Part shown: positions 1-8,275 of the stretch, in pieces
How the letters are laid out: each line of letters starts with the position of its first letter
Position numbering within the stretch: the first letter of the stretch is position 1
Assembly (NCBI GenBank): GCA_000961805.1
Contig: LADV01000268.1
Span: 1-13,658 of the forward strand
Source: Peptococcaceae bacterium BRH_c23
Lineage (GTDB): Bacteria; Bacillota_B; Desulfitobacteriia; Desulfitobacteriales; Desulfitobacteriaceae
Direction: 5' to 3'
Length of the DNA: 13,658 nt
Program-made: the position numbers and the translations under genes
Notes under the pieces: model-generated
What the model was told of the DNA's origin: nothing
The model's database searches: none
The model's input: the letters and a program-made list of their open reading frames with translations, nothing else

Positions 1-189
1 GTTAACCTTCATATGCTCAATAATCCAAAGATGCACATTTTGGAGTATAAAGGTGGAATCATTAAAGGATACTCGGGGATGATGGAACTTTCCGGGCCGC
101 CTGAGTTGCTTCAAGTTGCCATAGATGCAGGCCTTGGAAGTAAGAATGCACAAGGGTGCGGATGCTTGGAGGTGATGGGGAGGGGGTGA
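1..189 (+). CDS. cas6: Cas6 crRNA endoribonuclease, C-terminal end (5' part outside window)
   Basis: An open frame runs from the first base to TGA at 187-189, giving the last 62 residues of a protein. Cas6 enzymes cut the repeat in precursor crRNA and leave an 8-nt 5' handle. The identification rests on the C-terminal glycine-rich RNA-binding loop, here GLGSKNAQGCGCLEV, preceded by the strand-forming stretch KGYSGMMELSGPPELL, typical of Cas6 tails. The usual GFG reads GCG, a mild change. The catalytic residues lie in the missing N-terminal part, so activity cannot be judged. It reads in the same direction as the effector operon but is cut off from it by an oppositely oriented toxin-antitoxin module. 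No terminator is seen after the stop. Confidence 0.85.
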   Translation, partial: VNLHMLNNPKMHILEYKGGIIKGYSGMMELSGPPELLQVAIDAGLGSKNAQGCGCLEVMGRG

Positions 190-247
190 CATCGCTAGTG
201 TCATAAGATATGAAGTCTCAAAAAGGAATATAAGAACTTATCAATAA

Positions 248-642
248 TTATTCCGTTTCAAGCCATTCCAGATACTGCGCTGCATTCATTGTGCGTGGGC
301 GCTCCATATCAAGCCGCAAGAAATGTTTATCCCCGCTGATAATAATGTCTACATTTTCAACAATTGCAGCATTGAGAATCGGCTGATCCTTTGGATCGCT
401 AATCAGCTTCTGTGGATATTCAGGTGCAAGCACTAAATCATAGCCAAGCTCGGCAAGGAAAACATCAACATCTGCCAACGCCTGTGGAGCCTTACGCTCT
501 AGCACATCCCGCAGTTCAAAAATATTATGGTCACAGAGCACCAGTTCGTGATACCTAGCGGCATGGAGCAGAGCGGCGGCAGGTTTGGAATTGGGCCAAA
601 GCAATGCGGATATAGGATGTTTGCATCGGCTAATATCTTCAT
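248..642 (-). pseudogene. PIN-domain toxin (VapC-like, COG1569/PIN_3 type), frameshifted
   Basis: PIN toxins are Mg-dependent ribonucleases held in check by a partner antitoxin. The natural start is the ATG at 642-640, overlapping the antitoxin stop as ATGA, and it begins MKILADANI with the first acidic residue (D6). After nine codons the frame is lost; the PIN sequence resumes one frame over as ISALLWPNSKPAAALLHAAR and continues to the stop at 248. Inserting one base near 610-615 restores a 131-residue protein of normal family length. Downstream acidic residues are all present: FELRDVL, SDPKDQPIL and SGDKHF. Without the missing base, translation from the start gives a nonsense tail. No slippery run is present for programmed frameshifting, so I call it a recent pseudogene; a sequencing error is the alternative. 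It converges on cas6. Confidence 0.8.
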
Positions 643-902
643 TGTTTTGAGTTCTTTCTGTAGCGTACCTCATCAACAAGAGCCTGCACTTGGTTCTCAT
701 CTTGGATACCGGCTGTTTCAGCCACCCCTTCAAATGCCTTTTGCGCTTTCAGAATGGCCGTAGCTGACGCATTGTTAATCACGATTTCTCCATTTTCCCG
801 CTCAATAAAAAGTAGCTTATCTCCTTCCTTAAGCATAAGCTTACGGCGAATTTCTATGGGAACTGTGACCTGACCGTTTGCAGATACCTTGGCAAGGTTC
901 AT
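639..902 (-). CDS. AbrB/SpoVT-type antitoxin
   Basis: This 87-residue protein starts MNLAKVSANGQVTVPIEIRR, the swapped-hairpin AbrB/SpoVT DNA-binding motif (residues 1-45), followed by KEGDKLLFIERENGEIVI and a C-terminal tail that in this family binds and neutralises the toxin. A longer frame opens upstream to 1037, but the ATG at 902-900 has a clear ribosome site (AAAGGAGTGA, complement of 908-917) and begins exactly where the family begins. The stop overlaps the start of the PIN toxin gene (ATGA), the usual translational coupling of such pairs. It probably represses its own promoter through the inverted repeat at 929-948. Unlike its toxin, it is intact, so it could persist as a stand-alone repressor or anti-addiction protein. 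Confidence 0.85.
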   Translation of the reverse strand: MNLAKVSANGQVTVPIEIRRKLMLKEGDKLLFIERENGEIVINNASATAILKAQKAFEGVAETAGIQDENQVQALVDEVRYRKNSKQ

Positions 903-928
903 TAATATCACTCCTTTCAATTCCTTAG

Positions 929-948
929 ATATCAAGAATTCTTTATAT
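929..948. promoter_or_regulatory. Candidate operator of the AbrB-type antitoxin
   Basis: A near-perfect inverted repeat: the core AAGAATTCTT (934-943) is fully palindromic, and matching ATAT arms lie on both sides, with only one mismatched pair. It sits over the expected transcription start of the minus-strand toxin-antitoxin operon, just downstream of its -10 box, where an autorepressor would bind. The role is inferred from position and symmetry. Confidence 0.5.
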
Positions 949-950
949 AT

Positions 951-978
951 AGTATATGCCCTTAAGAAAAATCTACAA
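951..978 (-). promoter_or_regulatory. Putative promoter of the antitoxin-toxin operon
   Basis: On the minus strand, TTGTAG (978-973) is followed after 16 bases by TATACT (956-951), a good -10 and a weak -35. Transcription would begin near 944, about 40 bases before the antitoxin start and inside the candidate operator. Confidence 0.45.
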
Positions 979-1257
979 AGAAAAATTTGTGAACAAATAA
1001 GGCGAAAAATGCAAGATGAGAATATTTGTGTACGCACACTCTCCCCGGTCGTGGCCTATAGAACCCTGTTTCGTGGAGAAGGAAGCAAATACACAGTCCA
1101 TTGTGCATTTCACAATTCTTGATAATAGTCAGGAAAATGGTAATAGGGGGGAAAATCAAGTAATGTCTTAAAGAAATTCAAGATTAAAGAAAACCGCGAC
1201 ATATGACGACAGAGAACATCAGATATTGTCCTTATCAAGAAAATCTTTTGAAATTAT
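979..1257. other. Gap between the toxin-antitoxin module and the CRISPR operon
   Basis: The two transcription units diverge here. Short open frames exist on both strands but none has a ribosome site or recognisable protein. A small hairpin (ATTGTG / CACAAT, 1100-1116) and the run AATAGGGGGGAAAA near 1140 are visible. The promoter of the effector operon ought to lie in this stretch, but I see no convincing -35/-10 pair. Confidence 0.5.
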
Positions 1258-1269
1258 GAGGTGGGTTTG

Positions 1270-2880
1270 ATGCCAATTAGTAAAGAAGAGATGATCGCTG
1301 AGACGGAGGCGTTTTGGAAAGGTTATCCTCGTGGTACTAATTATGTGGAATATTATTCGAACTATATTCATGAATTATTGCCCTATGAGCTTGATTATAT
1401 TAGACAAAGCAGAGAAACTCTAAAAATTAACGTGGGGACGCTTGTTTTTATAGTCGGATACAGCTTAGAACCATTAATTTTGTTAATTTGCTTAATAAAA
1501 CCTCCAAGAGTTTTAATAGTTTTAAATGAAAACTATGGAAGAGAGACTGGAGAAGACAGAGCACCTAGAGTGAAGGGAATTATTCAGAAGGCTGTTAAGG
1601 AGGTTAGCGTTGCAGATGAAGAAATGGATGGTAATAGTTACACTGTAGAGATGAAGCATGGAATACTTTCTGGTGAGGGACCCAATGAGGTATATGAATT
1701 TTTGCATTCTCATTGCAAGGGGTGTAAAGATCTGATCATCGATGTTACGGGCGGAAAGAAATCGATGGTATCCGGGGCGTTTCTTTATGCTGCCTATAAT
1801 AATACAAGAATTACCTATGTTGATTTTTACAAATATGATGAGCAAGGTCAACGACCTTATGGTTTCTCATGTTATCCTGATATGTTAAAAAATCCGATCA
1901 AAGAGTATGCTTTAAAGGACTGGGCACGAGTTCAAGATTTATATGAAAAGTATTCGTTTCCGGCGGCTTTAGAAATTCTGCAGCAAAATATTCTAAAATC
2001 ATCTAGACTAGAAGGTTCTAGAAAGTTTGATCCTGATGAAATTAATAAGCTTAATAATCTAAAATCAATCCTGGAAATGTATAAGTTTTGGGATATGTCT
2101 GATTTTAAAACTGCCCGAATTAGTTATAAAAAGATAGCAAATTTGATAGGAAGAGAAATGGTTCCAAACTTAATCTTTGATATTGAACAATGGCAATTAG
2201 GTGGTCAAAGTATTGAAGAAATGGTCTTACTACTAAAGAAAGGTGACACCGATATTATCGAAAGATTTGGTAAAAGATTAGATAGGCAAATTCTTTCTAA
2301 CCCTAAACTTGTCGCACTATATGTTCAAAATGAAATAAACAAAGCCCAGATATTAATTTCGGACTATTCGGACTATCGTTCTTCTTTTCTAAAAACAAGT
2401 GCCGTCTCTGAATTTCTAATAAAATCCAGAGTCTATCGTTATGAGAAACATTTACAACCAAGAGAATTAATTGATTCCTTTCTTGGGTACGGTGGATTGA
2501 GTCTCTTTATTACCTTACTAGATCATGGAGTAGCAGCGAATATACAATACAATTATACATTTGATGTGCTTTTCTTTGATATTTTACGCAATCGAATGGG
2601 TGATGAATTTGTTAGTTATCAGAGAATGCTACAAGACGCGAAGAATTTATCCTTATTTAGAAATAAGACTGTTCATGGGGTTTTACCAATTCCAAAGGAG
2701 ATGGCTACCGAGTCGTTAAGGATCGCTAAGAATAACCTCCAAAATTATTTGAAGTATTTTTTACCACAGGAGGATAGGTCTTATGTGGATAATGCTGTCA
2801 AAGAGATAATCCCTTGGAATTCCCTTAAACAAGCACTTCAGCTGGATTTTATACCGGAGGATGTGAATTCGATTGACTAA
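1270..2880 (+). CDS. CARF-HEPN ribonuclease (Csm6/Csx1-like), first copy
   Basis: Such proteins bind the cyclic oligoadenylate made by Cas10 through a CARF domain, which switches on a HEPN ribonuclease that cuts RNA broadly. In this 536-residue protein a 55-residue extension precedes the CARF domain (about 57-205), which shows FIVGYSLEPLI (60-70) and IIDVTGGKKSMVSGA (156-170), the two ligand-pocket motifs. The middle is helical. The C-terminal HEPN domain carries the catalytic R-x4-H motif, FRNKTVHG, with R464 and H469. I chose the ATG at 1270 because GAGGTGGG (1258-1265) is its ribosome site; the GTG at 1261 lies within that site. The gene opens the operon and overlaps cas10 by 8 bases, so ligand maker and ligand sensor are co-translated. 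The exact Csm6/Csx1 subfamily is unclear. Confidence 0.85.
   Translation: MPISKEEMIAETEAFWKGYPRGTNYVEYYSNYIHELLPYELDYIRQSRETLKINVGTLVFIVGYSLEPLILLICLIKPPRVLIVLNENYGRETGEDRAPRVKGIIQKAVKEVSVADEEMDGNSYTVEMKHGILSGEGPNEVYEFLHSHCKGCKDLIIDVTGGKKSMVSGAFLYAAYNNTRITYVDFYKYDEQGQRPYGFSCYPDMLKNPIKEYALKDWARVQDLYEKYSFPAALEILQQNILKSSRLEGSRKFDPDEINKLNNLKSILEMYKFWDMSDFKTARISYKKIANLIGREMVPNLIFDIEQWQLGGQSIEEMVLLLKKGDTDIIERFGKRLDRQILSNPKLVALYVQNEINKAQILISDYSDYRSSFLKTSAVSEFLIKSRVYRYEKHLQPRELIDSFLGYGGLSLFITLLDHGVAANIQYNYTFDVLFFDILRNRMGDEFVSYQRMLQDAKNLSLFRNKTVHGVLPIPKEMATESLRIAKNNLQNYLKYFLPQEDRSYVDNAVKEIIPWNSLKQALQLDFIPEDVNSID
2856..2860 (+). promoter_or_regulatory. Ribosome binding site for cas10 with unusual start choice
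   Basis: GGAGG lies inside the end of the upstream gene. The frame is closed by TGA at 2864-2866, so only ATT at 2867 (6 bases after the site) or TTG at 2873 (12 bases after) can start cas10. TTG is the accepted initiator but sits far away; ATT has ideal spacing but is a rare start. Either way cas10 is likely to be made at a modest rate and coupled to the upstream gene. Confidence 0.55.
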
Positions 2881-4489
2881 ATTTCTTTTAGTTGCCGAAG
2901 CAGATCAGATACAAAAAACGATCTTTAAGGCAACACGTTTGGCTGAAATCATCGGGGGGAGCCAACTGCTCACCAATTGGTGTAATGAAAAGGCAGAAGA
3001 ATTGAGGGAGTTCGGGATTCTGGAAGAGGACATTATTATTGCCGATGGTGGTGCCTTTCGGATTATTTTCAACAAGTATGAAGATTGCGAGCACTGGGGG
3101 ATGAGATTAGCCGAGGATTACGCTTCTGTAATAGGTGGAACCATCTCGGTGACAAAACCGCTCCCCATCAACGACGAAAATAGCTTTAGAGAGGTATCAG
3201 TCCTGGCTCAATTAGAACTTCGGAAAATGAAGAATAATCCCCTGCCCATCTCAGTAAATCAGCATAATCCGTTTGTGAACATTTGTGATGTTTGTGGGAG
3301 CGGTTTAGGGAACGAAAAGATCGAGAATTACCAGCAGATCAGTGGCAATAATGACAATACTGTTCATGACAAAAGAAAGATCCTCTGCCGGAGCTGTAAT
3401 AACAAATTAAAATTGGCTCAAGAGTCACACTTTAAATCAAATTTTCTTGCTCATGTGAAAAACTGTTTTCAGGGAACACAAAAAGATCAGATTACGCTTC
3501 GTATGCCTCAGGAAGTTGAGGAACTTGCCAGCTACAAAGTGCGCAATAATATTGCTTATATCGTAGCAGATGGCAATGACATGGGTGTTTTGTTTAGCAC
3601 TTGTAATAAAGCACAAATGAAAAGTTTATCAACTGAGCTGCCGAAAATAATTAATGAGACAATTGCCATAGTGACTGCGCGCATGATTGTGAAGCTTTAT
3701 GAAGAAGAATTTGCCGCAGGTAAACCTTTCGAAGTGATTTGCCTGGTTGTTCCATTAATCTTAGGTGGCGATGATATTTATATACAACTGGCTGCCCCGT
3801 ATTCATTAGACTTTGTTCGAATGTTTACCAGCTTATATATTGACAGAATGCAGACGTTTAAGCGTGAAAATGGCTTGCAGGGTGAGAAGGCTGGGATCTG
3901 CTTTGGACTGGTGATCTGTAAAGCAAAATATCCCCATACCCTTGCTTATGATCACGCGCATAAATTCCTTAATCAATCTAAAGTAGCGGCAAAAGCAGGC
4001 CGAGTTGGGATAAACGCTGATCAAGTGAGTCGGAGCCTTATCTCTTTTGGGGTCGCGGAGGCAAATCATCGGCTTGAGGGACACTATCAGCCTAGTCTTC
4101 AACCCTATTCGACTGAAGACATTGCAAGCAGGAGACATTTATCCTTAAAGGAATTGATCAGTTATCGATCGAAACTAAAGGATGTTCCAAGTTCGCGACT
4201 TGCGGAATGGCATAAATTCTATGATATTTCCGTATTGCCTGAGCGTCCCAGATCACAAGCTAAGGATAACTGGATTTCAGACTTTAGATATTTTAGGCAA
4301 AGAACGAGTATCAATCCGAGCATCAATACGCTTCTGTATGAGGCTCTTGTAACTTTAGGAAGCGATAATGAGGAAGAGCTTTACATGAGAAGTAATGATT
4401 CCAAGTTTGGCTCAGGGATCCCGGATTTACTGGAGTTTTGGGATTATGCTTCAGACTTGGCTGACGATAAGGAGGAGTTGGAGAAATGA
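2873..4489 (+). CDS. cas10: Cas10, compact type without HD domain
   Basis: Cas10 is the large subunit of type III effectors; its palm domain converts ATP to cyclic oligoadenylate when target RNA is bound. The 538-residue product begins with a first palm domain (about 1-120) opening FLLVAEADQIQKTIFKATRL and IIGGSQLL, as in Cmr2/Cas10 proteins. A zinc site follows (C138, C141, C172, C175). The second, catalytic palm has ADGNDMG (232-238) and LILGGDDIYI (296-304), the intact GGDD. The C-terminal third is helical. There is no N-terminal HD nuclease, so single-stranded DNA cleavage is not expected; the protein is shorter than many Cas10s for that reason. The start is TTG, with ATT six bases upstream as an alternative. 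The stop overlaps the next start (ATGA). Confidence 0.92.
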   Translation: MTKFLLVAEADQIQKTIFKATRLAEIIGGSQLLTNWCNEKAEELREFGILEEDIIIADGGAFRIIFNKYEDCEHWGMRLAEDYASVIGGTISVTKPLPINDENSFREVSVLAQLELRKMKNNPLPISVNQHNPFVNICDVCGSGLGNEKIENYQQISGNNDNTVHDKRKILCRSCNNKLKLAQESHFKSNFLAHVKNCFQGTQKDQITLRMPQEVEELASYKVRNNIAYIVADGNDMGVLFSTCNKAQMKSLSTELPKIINETIAIVTARMIVKLYEEEFAAGKPFEVICLVVPLILGGDDIYIQLAAPYSLDFVRMFTSLYIDRMQTFKRENGLQGEKAGICFGLVICKAKYPHTLAYDHAHKFLNQSKVAAKAGRVGINADQVSRSLISFGVAEANHRLEGHYQPSLQPYSTEDIASRRHLSLKELISYRSKLKDVPSSRLAEWHKFYDISVLPERPRSQAKDNWISDFRYFRQRTSINPSINTLLYEALVTLGSDNEEELYMRSNDSKFGSGIPDLLEFWDYASDLADDKEELEK

Positions 4490-6753
4490 GCCTTAAGCTG
4501 GTCTTTTCAGTTAAGTTATTAACCGATTACCATGTTTCTACCGGAGCAGGATTAGGGAAGAACATTGATTCAGCTTTATTCAGAGATCATACAGGACGAC
4601 CATCTCTACGCGGATCGACCCTAGCAGGCTTATTTCGTTCAGCTGGGCAAGAGCTTGGTCGGCTGGCTCCACAACTCCAGCAAACTATCAATGAGATTTT
4701 CGAAAATAAACAGCACATTAAGAGTTGGGCGTTTCGTTCGGCTGAAATGGTTCAAGATGATCTGATGAATATTCAGGTTGGCGAAAGTCGATTTTCCAAT
4801 GTCCGAGTGGGGGTCAGAATCGATCCTGTCTCACGGCGGGCGCAGGACAAAAAGTTTTTTAACAAAGAGTTTGGAAGTGCCGGGATCGAGTTTATCTTCG
4901 AGGTAGAGCATATTGGTCAACCGGGTCAAGAAAAGGATGAAGCAGCTCTGCTCTTAGCAACTGCACGCCTGATCCGCTCGTTAGGCAGTGGTATCAACCG
5001 CGGGGCAGGTAAATGTTTGCTTACACTAAAATCTATCCAAGGAATCGAGCGTACCATAACCCAAGAGGAGCTTTTTGAGCACCTGAAGAGAATGCTTGAA
5101 GGACAGCAACGAGAGACTACATTTGGGTTAACAGTTGCGAAGCAAACAATAGCCAATACCTATACCTATACCTCCCATCGATATAGGGTAGTCTTGAAAA
5201 GCCTGGAACCGATCATTATCACAAATGGCGGAAGGGATGGGACAGAATATGACACACTGAACTATATTCCGGGAACCACTGTCTTAGGGGCAATTGCTAA
5301 TAAATACATAAAACAAAATTCGATCGAGGGTGAAGCATATAACGATTTTCTTCATCTGTTTAAGCGCGGGGGTCTCGTCTTTTCTCCTCTCTATCCGGTC
5401 GTACTTGATGAGGTAGACCGCAGTTCGTTGTTGCCGACTATTCCGATCCCTCAAGATATGCTGACATGCAAGAGAAAACCAAATTTTTCCACTTATTGCC
5501 ATGAAAATGAGATAAGAGGGTACGCGTGTTTACAAGAGACTAGCTCCTATAAATGCTTGATCTGTTCGAAAGGACTAGCAGAGGTACCCTTGATCAATGT
5601 CGAGGGCTTCCTGCCGGTTCGTTGGAACATCGGGAGCAAGGTGCAAAAATTAGAAAGTCAAAAAAACTACGAGCCTCATTTGGCCATGCAGGATAATGAG
5701 CGTCGGGCAAATGACGGAAGCTTTTACGCCTATAACGTACTCCCCGCAGGTTCTCTTTATTATGGGGAGATCTATGCTCATGATCCAGAACATCTCAAAC
5801 AGATCTTACAGTTGATGGAAAATGAAAATGAGGGTTATGAATCCGAACTCTTAATTGGAAAAGGAATCACACGTGGTTATGGAAGAGTAAAGATGCACCT
5901 TGAACCTTGCCCAGAATCTAAACTAAACCCTGAACCAATCGAAAAGAGGGTGAAGTCGTTGGATTCAGTGACCTTATATTTCTTATCCGATACTATCGTA
6001 GTCGATCCGTGGGGACGATGTATTTCCGGTTTTGACTCCGCTGTCTTGTCTAAAATGCTATCGTTAGAAGTAGAAATGATCCAGGCTTTTGTTTCATTGA
6101 AAGAAATCGAAGGGTTTAGCGGGATAACTGGACTGCCGAAATTTAGGGATATGGCAATTAAAGCAGGTTCAGCGATAGGTTTTAAAGTGGTCTCAGGAGA
6201 ATTGACAGATCTTTTGGTCAAACTATCCGGAATTGAGCAGCAGGGTATGGGCTTTAGAACCCATGAAGGTTTTGGCAGGGTTGCTTTCAACCATGTGGTG
6301 TACCACATGGAGGACTTTTCACATGGGATCAGGTGCGTAAGAAATCCCTATTATGTCAGTGACTCAAGTCAACCTGAAGTGTGGTCAAAGATCAAGACTC
6401 GACTGCATACCCGATATCTCAACCGCACTCTTGATAAGTCCTTTGATCGATCGTTAGCTCGATGGCTCAATAACCATAAACATTTAAATGTAGAAAAGCT
6501 TAAAGAAAGACTATGTTTATATGGAACCCTAAATATCTTAGAAGGTTTTGGTATCAGTGCACGCGATAAACGAGACGGGATAGCCGAATTTGTCCGATTG
6601 GCTAATGAGGAAATTGAGGCACTTAACGAAATCTTAAAGAGGAAACTCGCTGATCATAACCTGGAACAAAGCGAAGAGCTTTGGAAAAGAACAATTGAGT
6701 GGTTTGCCTCTCATATCATCGCCTGTGAGAAAGCGGGGGAAATCAATGGATAA
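4486..6753 (+). CDS. csx10: Cas7-Csx10(Cas5) fusion with helical tail, type III-D backbone protein
   Basis: This 755-residue protein joins several RAMP (RRM-fold) modules. Residues 1-185 are Cas7/Csm3-like: VSTGAGLGKNIDSALFRD, then LRGSTLAGLFR, and the glycine-rich loop LGSGINRGAGKCLL (166-179). D28 aligns with the target-cutting aspartate of Csm3 (D33). Residues about 232-475 match Csx10, the III-D Cas5-like subunit: LEPIIITNGG, YIPGTTVLGAIANKY (260-274), a cysteine group (C328, C338, C357, C360) and GKGITRGYGRVKM (458-470). A further RAMP half ends in FRTHEGFGRVAF (590-601). Residues 625-755 are predicted helical and could play the Cas11 role, as in the Cas7-5-11 protein of cyanobacterial III-Dv systems; that is inference. 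The ribosome site is GGAGGAG, and the start overlaps the cas10 stop as ATGA. Confidence 0.82.
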   Translation: MSLKLVFSVKLLTDYHVSTGAGLGKNIDSALFRDHTGRPSLRGSTLAGLFRSAGQELGRLAPQLQQTINEIFENKQHIKSWAFRSAEMVQDDLMNIQVGESRFSNVRVGVRIDPVSRRAQDKKFFNKEFGSAGIEFIFEVEHIGQPGQEKDEAALLLATARLIRSLGSGINRGAGKCLLTLKSIQGIERTITQEELFEHLKRMLEGQQRETTFGLTVAKQTIANTYTYTSHRYRVVLKSLEPIIITNGGRDGTEYDTLNYIPGTTVLGAIANKYIKQNSIEGEAYNDFLHLFKRGGLVFSPLYPVVLDEVDRSSLLPTIPIPQDMLTCKRKPNFSTYCHENEIRGYACLQETSSYKCLICSKGLAEVPLINVEGFLPVRWNIGSKVQKLESQKNYEPHLAMQDNERRANDGSFYAYNVLPAGSLYYGEIYAHDPEHLKQILQLMENENEGYESELLIGKGITRGYGRVKMHLEPCPESKLNPEPIEKRVKSLDSVTLYFLSDTIVVDPWGRCISGFDSAVLSKMLSLEVEMIQAFVSLKEIEGFSGITGLPKFRDMAIKAGSAIGFKVVSGELTDLLVKLSGIEQQGMGFRTHEGFGRVAFNHVVYHMEDFSHGIRCVRNPYYVSDSSQPEVWSKIKTRLHTRYLNRTLDKSFDRSLARWLNNHKHLNVEKLKERLCLYGTLNILEGFGISARDKRDGIAEFVRLANEEIEALNEILKRKLADHNLEQSEELWKRTIEWFASHIIACEKAGEING

Positions 6754-8275
6754 GTTGATCTTAGAGATACATTTTCAGACTGTAACTCAAATACATATCG
6801 GCTCGGGTGATAATGAGGGACTCGTAGATAACCAACTAATGCGCAGGGTTGACGGAAAATATATTATTCCCGGTTCCTCATTGGCGGGAGTTCTCCGGGC
6901 AAGGGCAACGAGGCTTTTTCCCAGGCTATTCATGCTCGATCAATGTTTAGCCTTTGATTCTAAGAATAAGCAATTATGCACTTGCGCTGTATGTAGCCTA
7001 TTTGGGCAAATTAACCCTGATGCTAAAAAAGACTCTCCTCAAACGTCAAAGATAATGGTAGATGATGCTCAGCTTATGCTGAGTGATAAGACCTTGCTTC
7101 GGGATGGGATAGGTATTGATCGGGAAACCAGAACCGTGGTCAAGGCAGCTAAATTCGACTATGAGACGATCCCACCAGAGACCGACGTGATCTTAAGAAT
7201 TGAAGGCAATCAGCTGACCGAGCTGGAAGAAGCGATGCTGGTAGTGTTAATTAGCGAAATCGATCTTGGTCGCATTAGTATCGGTGGGAAAAGTTCTCGG
7301 GGTTTAGGGAGGATCAGACTTAAAGATTCCAATCAGAAGAAGGAAGTATTCGCTAAATATCTAAAAAGTCTCCAAGGGGATACTCAGGAATTAATAAAGT
7401 TATTGAAGGAAGATGACTGGTTTAACATTGGTCATGAAATTCATAACTGGTATGAGGAGCGGCTCATCTTTGTAATAAATAGTTATCAACCATGTAGTAT
7501 CGATCAGATGAGCATTAAAGGATTCATCCGATTTGATGAAGGGCTGCTTATTAAAGACAACTATATCGGAATTGGAACGAGCTTTGATTCTGTTCCCCAT
7601 ATGCTTAAAATACGAGATCAATTGCACACCTATCTGCCTGGCTCAAGCTTGAGAGGCGTATTGCGAAGCCAGGCAGAGCGCATTGTGAGGACCGTAGTCA
7701 GCGATCAATCAATAATTGGGGATTCAGCTGAACAACTTCTCAGCTTGGCCAGTGATCTTTTTGGAGACAAAGAACAGGGAAGTAGGTTGAAAATTCGTGA
7801 TGGGCAGGAAGCATTCGAAGTTGAAAGTCAGGCCGCGATGTATAGTCAGGATTTTTTGGCCATTGACCGTTTTACAGGCGGCGGTAGAGATGGGAAAAAA
7901 TTTGACACTGTTGCGGTGTACAGACCGAGGTATGAGCTGGAGTTTGTTCTCGAGCAGCCGGAGGATTGGGAAATAGGTTGGTTGTTGCTGACAATTCGGG
8001 ATCTCAATGATGGACTGGCAATGATCGGTTCCGGTTCTGCTAAAGGTTTCGGACGAGCTGAAATAGAAGTCAAGAACACAACAGTATTGTTACCCCAAAA
8101 CTCCGAGATTTCTGGTACCTTAGAAGATTCTGGGGTCCTTAAGGCTAAACAGCTTTCACTTGCCTCGTTGCTCGAAGATGAAAAGGTTGATACCTATATC
8201 GAGGCTTTTACACAGAAGGTCAAACAAGAAGGGGCTTCTAGGGAGAAGGGCGTTGAAAAGGAGGGGGCAAAATGA
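6746..8275 (+). CDS. Double Cas7 (Csm3-like) fusion, type III-D backbone protein
   Basis: Two Cas7 modules in one 509-residue chain, each expected to coat about six bases of crRNA. Module 1 (1-195) has HIGSGDNEGLVDNQLM, IPGSSLAGVLRARA, a zinc knuckle CTCAVCSLFG (78-87) and the loop GGKSSRGLGRI (180-190). Module 2 (about 238-445) has YLPGSSLRGVLRSQAERIV (296-314), ASDLFGD without the cysteines, and GSGSAKGFGRAEI (428-440). D28 and D281 occupy the place of the Csm3 catalytic aspartate, so both modules may cut target RNA. The residue after about 445 is a charged tail. The frame extends upstream to 6695, but ATG at 6746 follows GCGGGGGA and starts the RAMP strand MDKLILEIHF. It overlaps the previous gene by 8 bases. 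It resembles the Cas7-2x subunit of III-Dv. Confidence 0.85.
   Translation: MDKLILEIHFQTVTQIHIGSGDNEGLVDNQLMRRVDGKYIIPGSSLAGVLRARATRLFPRLFMLDQCLAFDSKNKQLCTCAVCSLFGQINPDAKKDSPQTSKIMVDDAQLMLSDKTLLRDGIGIDRETRTVVKAAKFDYETIPPETDVILRIEGNQLTELEEAMLVVLISEIDLGRISIGGKSSRGLGRIRLKDSNQKKEVFAKYLKSLQGDTQELIKLLKEDDWFNIGHEIHNWYEERLIFVINSYQPCSIDQMSIKGFIRFDEGLLIKDNYIGIGTSFDSVPHMLKIRDQLHTYLPGSSLRGVLRSQAERIVRTVVSDQSIIGDSAEQLLSLASDLFGDKEQGSRLKIRDGQEAFEVESQAAMYSQDFLAIDRFTGGGRDGKKFDTVAVYRPRYELEFVLEQPEDWEIGWLLLTIRDLNDGLAMIGSGSAKGFGRAEIEVKNTTVLLPQNSEISGTLEDSGVLKAKQLSLASLLEDEKVDTYIEAFTQKVKQEGASREKGVEKEGAK

Noticed and set aside
1100..1116. ATTGTG/CACAAT inverted repeat as an operator for the effector operon
   Set aside because: Short, isolated, and not placed relative to any convincing promoter.
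1261..1269. GTG start for the first CARF-HEPN gene
   Set aside because: The GTG is part of the ribosome site GAGGTGGG that serves the ATG at 1270.
2873..4489. HD nuclease domain in Cas10
   Set aside because: The protein begins directly with the first palm domain and no HD motif is present near the N-terminus.
6695..6745. Upstream extension of the double Cas7 protein
   Set aside because: It lies inside the previous gene, has no ribosome site, and the RAMP fold begins at the ATG at 6746, which has one.
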